Assembly (NCBI RefSeq): GCF_024972755.1
Contig: NZ_CP087724.1
Location: 992,001-1,056,000, forward strand
Direction of reading: 5' to 3'
DNA: 64,000 nucleotides
Source: Halanaeroarchaeum sp. HSR-CO
GTDB taxonomy: Archaea; Halobacteriota; Halobacteria; Halobacteriales; Halobacteriaceae
The position numbers were made by a program, and so were the translations under genes. This document shows positions 59,058-64,000 of the stretch, piece by piece (position 1 is the first letter of the stretch; each line of letters starts with the position of its first letter). Below the pieces are notes generated by a model that saw only the letters and a program-made list of their open reading frames with translations, did not search any database and had not been told where the DNA came from.

Positions 59058-59066
59058 TATATAATA
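59058..59066 (+). promoter_or_regulatory. TATA box of the UspA gene
   Basis: tatataata is centred 26 bases before the ATG at 59088. This predicts a leaderless transcript, the usual mode for haloarchaeal single genes. The sequence is by far the most A/T-rich in its neighbourhood. Confidence 0.62.
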
Positions 59067-59087
59067 TATCCGAAACATGTTGGATGT

Positions 59088-59522
59088 ATGGTGGAACATT
59101 CCTACGACCAGATCCTGGTTCCGACGGACGGTAGCGATGCCGCCCTCCGGGCGGCCGAACACGCAGTCGATCTCGCGACCCAGTACGGGGGGACCGTCCA
59201 CGCGCTCTACGTGATGGACATGGGCGATGCGGCGTTCGTCGCAACGCCGTCGGACATCAGCGAGACCCGTGGCCGCCTCGAGAAGAAAGGCCAGGAGTAC
59301 ACCGACGACGTCAAGGTCCTGGCCGTCGATGCCGGTGTAGACTACGTCACCGAGATCCGGTCGGGGATTCCCGAGGACGAGATCCGGGAGTACATCGACG
59401 ACGAGAGCATCGACTTGCTGGTCGTCGGGAAGCGTGGCCGTTCGGACCCCGACAAGCCACTGTTCGGTAGTTTGACCCAGCGGCTCATCGGGAGTCTCGA
59501 CGTCCCGGTCCACACCGTCTGA
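59088..59522 (+). CDS. Universal stress protein (UspA family)
   Basis: The 145-residue protein has the ILVPTDGSDAALRAAEHAVDLA opening and the ATP-binding loop GKRGRSDPDKPLFGS (Gx2Gx9G[ST]) near the C-terminus. It is a single-domain, ATP-binding Usp. Role in stress response is inferred from family. It has a strong upstream TATA box and no operon partner. Confidence 0.9.
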   Translation: MVEHSYDQILVPTDGSDAALRAAEHAVDLATQYGGTVHALYVMDMGDAAFVATPSDISETRGRLEKKGQEYTDDVKVLAVDAGVDYVTEIRSGIPEDEIREYIDDESIDLLVVGKRGRSDPDKPLFGSLTQRLIGSLDVPVHTV

Positions 59523-59596
59523 ACCGGTCTGGTGGCGTGGATCCTCGCCGACGCCGTGGAACAAGAGTTTTAGTATCGGTCGTTCTATCCGGGTGC

Positions 59597-59923
59597 ATGA
59601 CAGAGCACACGGTCGAGTTCGTGGGGACCGGCGAGACGATCGAGGTCTCCGAGACCGAGACGATACTCACCGCTGCGATCCGGGAGGGCGTCGCTCAGGA
59701 GTACTCCTGTCGGGTTGGCATGTGTCTGGCCTGCAGTGCGGAGATAGTCGACGGCGACGTCACACAGCCAGCCGCTCGAGGGCTCACCGACGAAGAAGCC
59801 GAGGACTACGCGTTGACCTGTATGGCCCGTCCAGAGAGCGATCTCGAGCTCGAACGGGGAAAGTATCCCCCGAGTATCGAAACGGACGCGACCGCCGGGA
59901 ACACGGCGGCAGCGGACGATTGA
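59597..59923 (+). CDS. [2Fe-2S] ferredoxin
   Basis: The 108-residue protein has the plant-type cluster motif at Cys38, Cys43, Cys46 and Cys75 (SCRVGMCLACS and LTCMARP). It carries electrons in the cytosol. The start MTEHTVEFVGTGETIEV is preferred over an upstream in-frame ATG with an Arg-rich extension. It is shorter than the main halophilic ferredoxin, which has an acidic insertion, and ends in a loose Ala/Asp-rich tail. Confidence 0.92.
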   Translation: MTEHTVEFVGTGETIEVSETETILTAAIREGVAQEYSCRVGMCLACSAEIVDGDVTQPAARGLTDEEAEDYALTCMARPESDLELERGKYPPSIETDATAGNTAAADD

Positions 59924-59980
59924 GGCGGGTTCGCTTAGGCTTGCAGAACAGCGTGATTCGACGGTCGGACCGAATGCAGA

Positions 59981-60661
59981 TCAGTAGATGAGCGCGTCGT
60001 CGTTCTCGACCATGTAGAGCGTCCGGGCGGCGATGTTCACCGCGTGATCCCCGACGCGTTCCAGGTCGCGGACCGTGAGCAGAAGCCGTGAGACGTCGGC
60101 CATCAACCGTTCGATCTCCTCCTCGCTGGTGTCACCTGCTATCTCGTGTTCGATGAGGTCCCGGACGACCGACTCGGAGGCCACCCGGCACTGCTCGTCG
60201 AGGTCGTCGTCCCGCTCGGCGAGATCGAAGCACTGTTCGGGGTCCTCTTCGTCGTAGGCGATCATCGCGTCCTCGACCATCTCGAGGACCACGGTGCCGA
60301 TGGACTGGATGTCGACCTCAGGGAACATGTCCCGTTCCGCGTCGAGGGTGTAGTCGGCCAGGTTCACGGCGAGGTCGCCGATGCGTTCGAGGTCGGTGAT
60401 GATCTTGAACGTCGCGGCGATGAAACGAAGGTCGCTGGCGACCGGCTGCTGGAGTGCCAGCAGGTTGACGCAGTCGCCCTCCAGTTCGAGATAGAGTTCG
60501 TTGATCTCGTCGTCCCCTTCGATGACCGTCCTCGCCTGTTCGCGGTCCTTTTGCTCCATGGCGTTGAGGGCCATCCTGAGGCGGTCGATGACGACCTCGC
60601 TCATGTAGAGGACGTCGTTGTGCAGTTCGTCCAGCTGGTCCTGATAGCTCTTCCGTGCCAT
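59981..60661 (-). CDS. phoU: Phosphate-specific transport regulator PhoU
   Basis: The 226-residue all-helical protein has two PhoU repeats, each with an E/DxxxD metal-binding pattern (DRLRMALNAMEQKDREQA; FIAATFKIITDLERIGDLAVN and VRDLERVGDHAVNIAARTLY). It modulates the Pst transporter in response to phosphate. It is the last gene of the pst operon, two bases after pstB. Confidence 0.93.
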   Translation of the reverse strand: MARKSYQDQLDELHNDVLYMSEVVIDRLRMALNAMEQKDREQARTVIEGDDEINELYLELEGDCVNLLALQQPVASDLRFIAATFKIITDLERIGDLAVNLADYTLDAERDMFPEVDIQSIGTVVLEMVEDAMIAYDEEDPEQCFDLAERDDDLDEQCRVASESVVRDLIEHEIAGDTSEEEIERLMADVSRLLLTVRDLERVGDHAVNIAARTLYMVENDDALIY

Positions 60662-60663
60662 TG

Positions 60664-61509
60664 TTATCCGAATTTCCCGGTGATGTAATCTTCGACGCGT
60701 TGGCTCTCGGGGTTCTCGAAAATCTTGTCGGTGTCGTCGAACTCGACGAGTTCCCCGCCCGTGAGGAAGACCGCCGTCTTGTCACTGATGCGTGCGGCCT
60801 GTTGCATGTTGTGCGTGACGATGACGACCGTGTAATCCTCGGCGAGTTCCTCGATGAGGTCTTCGATCTGACTCGTGGCGACCGGATCGAGTGCCGAGGC
60901 CGGTTCGTCCATCAGGATGACCTCGGGATCGACCGCGATGGCGCGAGCAATGCACAGCCGCTGTTGTTGACCGCCGGAGAGGTCGAGACCACTTTGGTCG
61001 AGTTGGTCCTCGACTTCCTCCCAGAGGGCCGCCCGTCGGAGGGCAGTCTCGACGATGTCGTCGTAATCGCCCTCTTTGCCCTGGATCTCGAGTCCGTACG
61101 CGACGTTCTCGTAGATGCTTTTCGGGAACGGGTTCGGCTTCTGGAAGACCATCCCGACCTGTCGTCGCAGCGCGACCGGGTCGACGTCGTCCTCGTAGAC
61201 GTTCTTTCCGTGGAGGAACAACTCGCCCTCGACCCGTGCGGCGTCGATCAGGTCGTTCATCCGGTTGATGCTCCGAAGGAACGTCGACTTCCCACACCCC
61301 GACGGGCCGATGATAGCTGTGACCTTCTGTTCGGGGATCTCGAGATCGACGCTCTGCAGGGCCTGTTCATCCCCGTAGTAGACGTCGAGATTCCTGGACT
61401 CGATGACCGTCCGATCCGGTCGTTCGGTGCGTCCAGCTTCGCTCGAGACCGTCGGGGACTGTACCGAGGTATTCGACGTGGGGTCCGGGGACCCGTCCTG
61501 TTCGCTCAT
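60664..61509 (-). CDS. pstB: Phosphate ABC transporter ATP-binding protein
   Basis: The 281-residue ATPase has Walker [10 protein letters not shown], the signature [15 protein letters not shown] and Walker [14 protein letters not shown]. The PstB-type [12 protein letters not shown] and [21 protein letters not shown] are also present. It powers phosphate uptake with PstC and PstA. It follows pstA by 18 bases. A disordered N-terminal acidic tail of about 35 residues precedes the ATPase. Confidence 0.95.
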   Translation of the reverse strand: MSEQDGSPDPTSNTSVQSPTVSSEAGRTERPDRTVIESRNLDVYYGDEQALQSVDLEIPEQKVTAIIGPSGCGKSTFLRSINRMNDLIDAARVEGELFLHGKNVYEDDVDPVALRRQVGMVFQKPNPFPKSIYENVAYGLEIQGKEGDYDDIVETALRRAALWEEVEDQLDQSGLDLSGGQQQRLCIARAIAVDPEVILMDEPASALDPVATSQIEDLIEELAEDYTVVIVTHNMQQAARISDKTAVFLTGGELVEFDDTDKIFENPESQRVEDYITGKFG

Positions 61510-61527
61510 TGTTCGTTGTCCTTGGAT

Positions 61528-63150
61528 TCAGTGTTCGCTTTCATATCGGTTCCGCATGACGATGGCGATGGCGTTCATCGTCAACATCAGCGCGAGCAGG
61601 ACCACGGCCGTGGCTGCGACGACCCCGGTCCGGAACTCCGGTTTGGCATTCGATGCGGAGGCGAAGATCTGCAGTGGTAGTGCGGTCGCCCCATCCAGTA
61701 GCCCCGTCGGCGCCGAGTAGGTCGTCGTCGCGACGGCGATGATGACGAGGGGTGCCGTCTCACCGATGGCGCGTCCCAGCGCGAGGATGGTCCCGGTGAG
61801 GATGCCCGGAATCGCCTCCGGGATGACGACCTCTCGGAGCGTCTGCCACCGACTCGCCCCCATCCCGTACGACGCCTGCCGCAGGGATCCAGGGACCGAG
61901 CGGATGGCCTCCTGTGCGGAGACCACGACGATCGGGAGGATCAACAGCCCGAGGGTTGCCGCCGCGGAGACGACGAGTCCTGGGCCGAACCCGAGTGCGT
62001 TCCGGAACAGGGCCAGACCGAGCAGGCCGTAGACCACCGACGGGACACCGGCGAGGTTCGAGATGTTGACTTCGAGGATGGTGGTGAGCCAGCCGCCGAG
62101 ACCGGACGACGGCGCGTACTCCTCTAAGTAGATGGCGGCACCGGTCCCGACGGGAAACGCCATGAGGCCCATGAATCCGACGATGATGATCGACCCGACG
62201 ATCTGTGGGTAGACGCCGGCGTTCGAGGCAGTCAGCCCGTCCCACGAGTTCAACAGGAGCGTGGGCGTGAGATATCCCTCCAGGCCCTGGATGGCGAATT
62301 CGCGTTCGAGAGACGCGCCGGCCAGGATACCGCCGAGGACGACGAACGGACCGGCGATACCGATCCGTCCCTCTCGACGAACCGTCAGTTGGTCCAGGAC
62401 GACGTACGCGACGGGGACACCGGTCAGGGAGTACAGCACGATCCAGAACGACGGAGGCGTATTGGTGAAGATACCGCCGATGGCGATGAACAGTGCACCA
62501 CTCAGTACCACTGTTCCACCGAGCAGCCCCCGGCGACGCGAGAACCGTCGTGCGACGAGGACGCCCAGGATAGCCGAAACGGGTACCGAGATGACGATAA
62601 CGTACGCGATCCACGTCGCGAGGATCCCAACCATCGGCCGGATCACACCGTATGTCACCGCCGCGACGACGAGTCCGACAACGATGGATACCGGAATCGC
62701 TGGCCCGATGTACGTCGAACGCTCGACCCGTCGTCCGGCCGTCCAGACCGCGATCGGTGGAACCGCGGCGAACAATGCGTAAATGAGGACGTCGTAGGGG
62801 CTCAGGGCGTCGATGACCACGAACGCCGTGAGGGCGAGCACCAGGCCACCGACGGCCGCGGCGAACGCCCGCCCGTTCGCGTCCCTGGCCGCCGGCTGTT
62901 CGCGGATGTACAGTGTGTACGCTGCGGTCGGGGCGAGCAGCGTTCCGAGGTAGATGAGATACCACTGTGGAGAGGCGGCGAATGGGCCGATAGCGTCGAT
63001 GGAAATCTGGACGAATAGGATCAGAAGCGAGAGGATTCCGATAAGTGTCGCCGCGACGAGTCCGACTTCGAACAGTCGTCCTTTGAGCTTGGCGAGACGG
63101 AGGGCGGCATCGCCAGTGAAATCCGCGGTTTCTTCGGCAGGTGCCGCCAT
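61528..63150 (-). CDS. pstA: Phosphate ABC transporter permease PstA, extended form
   Basis: The 540-residue protein has a C-terminal PstA permease domain (about residues 300-540) with the conserved GAIYLEEYAPSSGLGGWLT, NLAGVPSVVYGLLGLALF and the EAA loop region REVVIPEAIPGILTGTILALGRAIGE. Ahead of it lie about eight extra transmembrane segments (residues 30-290). That is far longer than the roughly 280-residue bacterial PstA. The ATG at 63150 overlaps the pstC stop by one base. Confidence 0.9.
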   Translation of the reverse strand: MAAPAEETADFTGDAALRLAKLKGRLFEVGLVAATLIGILSLLILFVQISIDAIGPFAASPQWYLIYLGTLLAPTAAYTLYIREQPAARDANGRAFAAAVGGLVLALTAFVVIDALSPYDVLIYALFAAVPPIAVWTAGRRVERSTYIGPAIPVSIVVGLVVAAVTYGVIRPMVGILATWIAYVIVISVPVSAILGVLVARRFSRRRGLLGGTVVLSGALFIAIGGIFTNTPPSFWIVLYSLTGVPVAYVVLDQLTVRREGRIGIAGPFVVLGGILAGASLEREFAIQGLEGYLTPTLLLNSWDGLTASNAGVYPQIVGSIIIVGFMGLMAFPVGTGAAIYLEEYAPSSGLGGWLTTILEVNISNLAGVPSVVYGLLGLALFRNALGFGPGLVVSAAATLGLLILPIVVVSAQEAIRSVPGSLRQASYGMGASRWQTLREVVIPEAIPGILTGTILALGRAIGETAPLVIIAVATTTYSAPTGLLDGATALPLQIFASASNAKPEFRTGVVAATAVVLLALMLTMNAIAIVMRNRYESEH

Positions 63151-64000
63151 CACTCGTACGCCTCCCTGAAGTGCTGTCGGACGACTTCTGCGAGGACGTT
63201 CATGAGGAGCGTGATGGCGAACAGCGTCATGCCGAGGGCGAACATCGCCTCGTAAGTGACGCCGCCCAGCGAGTCGGCCTGGGCGATCTGGACCATCGCG
63301 GCGGTGATGGTCTGGCCGGACTCGGCGAGGTTCCGGAGGACGTTCGGGAAGTACGGCATCTTCGGGCTCATCCCCATCGCCATGGTCACGGCCATCGTCT
63401 CACCGATGGCCCGGGAAATCGCGAGGACGTACGAGGAGACGATACCGGAGGTCGCGGCGGGGACGACGACCTTCGTTGAGACGTCGAACTTCGTCGACCC
63501 GAGACCGTAGCCGGCCTGTCGGAGACTGTCCGGCACGGCGTTCAGGGCGTCCTCGCTGATCGAGGAGACCATCGGGATGATCATGATGCCGACGACGATA
63601 CTCGCCGACAGCACGTTGAACGTCCGGAGCTCGGGCATATAGAGGGTGAATTCGGGGAGGAACCCGATGCCGGGCGGGATGATGGGGATGGATATCGGGA
63701 GGACCTCCCTGATGGCCGGGGTGATGTAGACGAGGGCCATGTACCCGTAGATGACGGTCGGAACGCCGGCGAGGATCTCGAGGGCGGGTTTGAGGTACGA
63801 GCGGGCCCGGTCGCTCGCGTACTCGCTGAGGTAGATGGCGGCTGCGAGTCCGACGGGCAGGGCGATGAGGGCGGAGAAGATGGTCACGAGGAGCGTCCCA
63901 CTCACGAGTGGGAGCACTCCGTATGAGCCCTCGATGATTGGACTCCACGTCGTTCCCGTGAAAAAGGCGACCGGGGATACTTCGAGGAAGAACGTGATGG
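63150..64000 (-). CDS. pstC: Phosphate ABC transporter permease PstC (5' partial)
   Basis: The window ends inside this gene, and the frame is open through base 64000. The visible 283 residues contain a conserved periplasmic/first-helix region (FTGTTWSPIIEGSYGVLPLVSGT), several transmembrane segments and the EAA loop (STKVVVPAATSGIVSSYVLAISRAIGETMAV). It pairs with PstA to form the phosphate channel. The N-terminus and any pstS gene lie outside the window. Confidence 0.9.
   Translation of the reverse strand, partial: ITFFLEVSPVAFFTGTTWSPIIEGSYGVLPLVSGTLLVTIFSALIALPVGLAAAIYLSEYASDRARSYLKPALEILAGVPTVIYGYMALVYITPAIREVLPISIPIIPPGIGFLPEFTLYMPELRTFNVLSASIVVGIMIIPMVSSISEDALNAVPDSLRQAGYGLGSTKFDVSTKVVVPAATSGIVSSYVLAISRAIGETMAVTMAMGMSPKMPYFPNVLRNLAESGQTITAAMVQIAQADSLGGVTYEAMFALGMTLFAITLLMNVLAEVVRQHFREAYE

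Overview
The window is chromosomal DNA of a haloarchaeon (class Halobacteria). The evidence is high GC, strongly acidic proteins, archaeal lipid genes (sn-glycerol-1-phosphate dehydrogenase, geranylgeranyl reductase), archaeal transcription and RNA factors (TFS, FttA, NAC), bat-type HTH regulators, the FolC-FolP and PurN-PurH fusions typical of the group, and many leaderless genes with a TATA-like box about 26 bases before the start codon. A polysulfide/thiosulfate-reductase-like operon hints at an anaerobic sulfur-respiring lineage such as Halanaeroarchaeum or Halodesulfurarchaeum, but the sequence alone does not prove the genus. I see no rRNA, tRNA, insertion sequence or CRISPR array.

Layout. 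1-11 kb: an Ala/Glu-repeat HhH protein cut by the window edge, a zinc-ribbon HTH protein, a sugar nucleotidyltransferase, diphthamide synthetase Dph6, a DUF373 membrane protein, SppA peptidase, a coiled-coil protein, small proteins, endonuclease III and the ribonuclease FttA. 11-14 kb: an MTH1-like Nudix hydrolase, ProS and a Cys-bearing HTH regulator. 14-21.2 kb: the most distinctive locus. It holds a Tat-exported tandem-rhodanese lipoprotein, a 35-codon upstream ORF, a Tat molybdopterin catalytic subunit, a four-cluster ferredoxin subunit, an NrfD membrane subunit and a TorD chaperone, closed by a second Cys-bearing HTH regulator. Two promoters there share a long core motif. 21.2-36.7 kb: DoxX-like protein, glutamate synthase, epimerase, EgsA, SRPBCC protein, S9 peptidase, glycosyltransferase, FolCP, HemE and HemH. 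36.7-40.1 kb: a 108-bp tandem repeat that copies the end of purNH, then purNH and purB.

40.1-45.8 kb: a six-gene lysine operon (dapA-dapB-dapD-lysA-dapF-dapE) in which every junction is a 4-bp overlap. 46-49 kb: metallophosphoesterase, NYN-domain protein, PUA-domain protein, NAC and tRNA methyltransferase TrmI, then a 350-base hairpin-rich gap. 49.3-59.9 kb: TFS, MFS transporter, enoyl-CoA hydratase, haloarchaeal proteins of unknown function, Nudix hydrolase, an S10-family paralog, a TRAM-like protein coupled to an NhaC antiporter, M20 amidohydrolase, geranylgeranyl reductase, UspA and a [2Fe-2S] ferredoxin. 60-64 kb: the phosphate operon pstC-pstA-pstB-phoU, with pstC cut by the window end.

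How the genes work together. The 14-21 kb locus can be read as an outer-face electron-accepting module: the NrfD subunit takes electrons from the quinone pool, the ferredoxin subunit passes them on, and the Mo enzyme reduces a sulfur compound that the rhodanese lipoprotein may bind and present. The two regulators resemble the NarO/DmsR type and may tie expression to anaerobiosis. The rest is mostly core metabolism.
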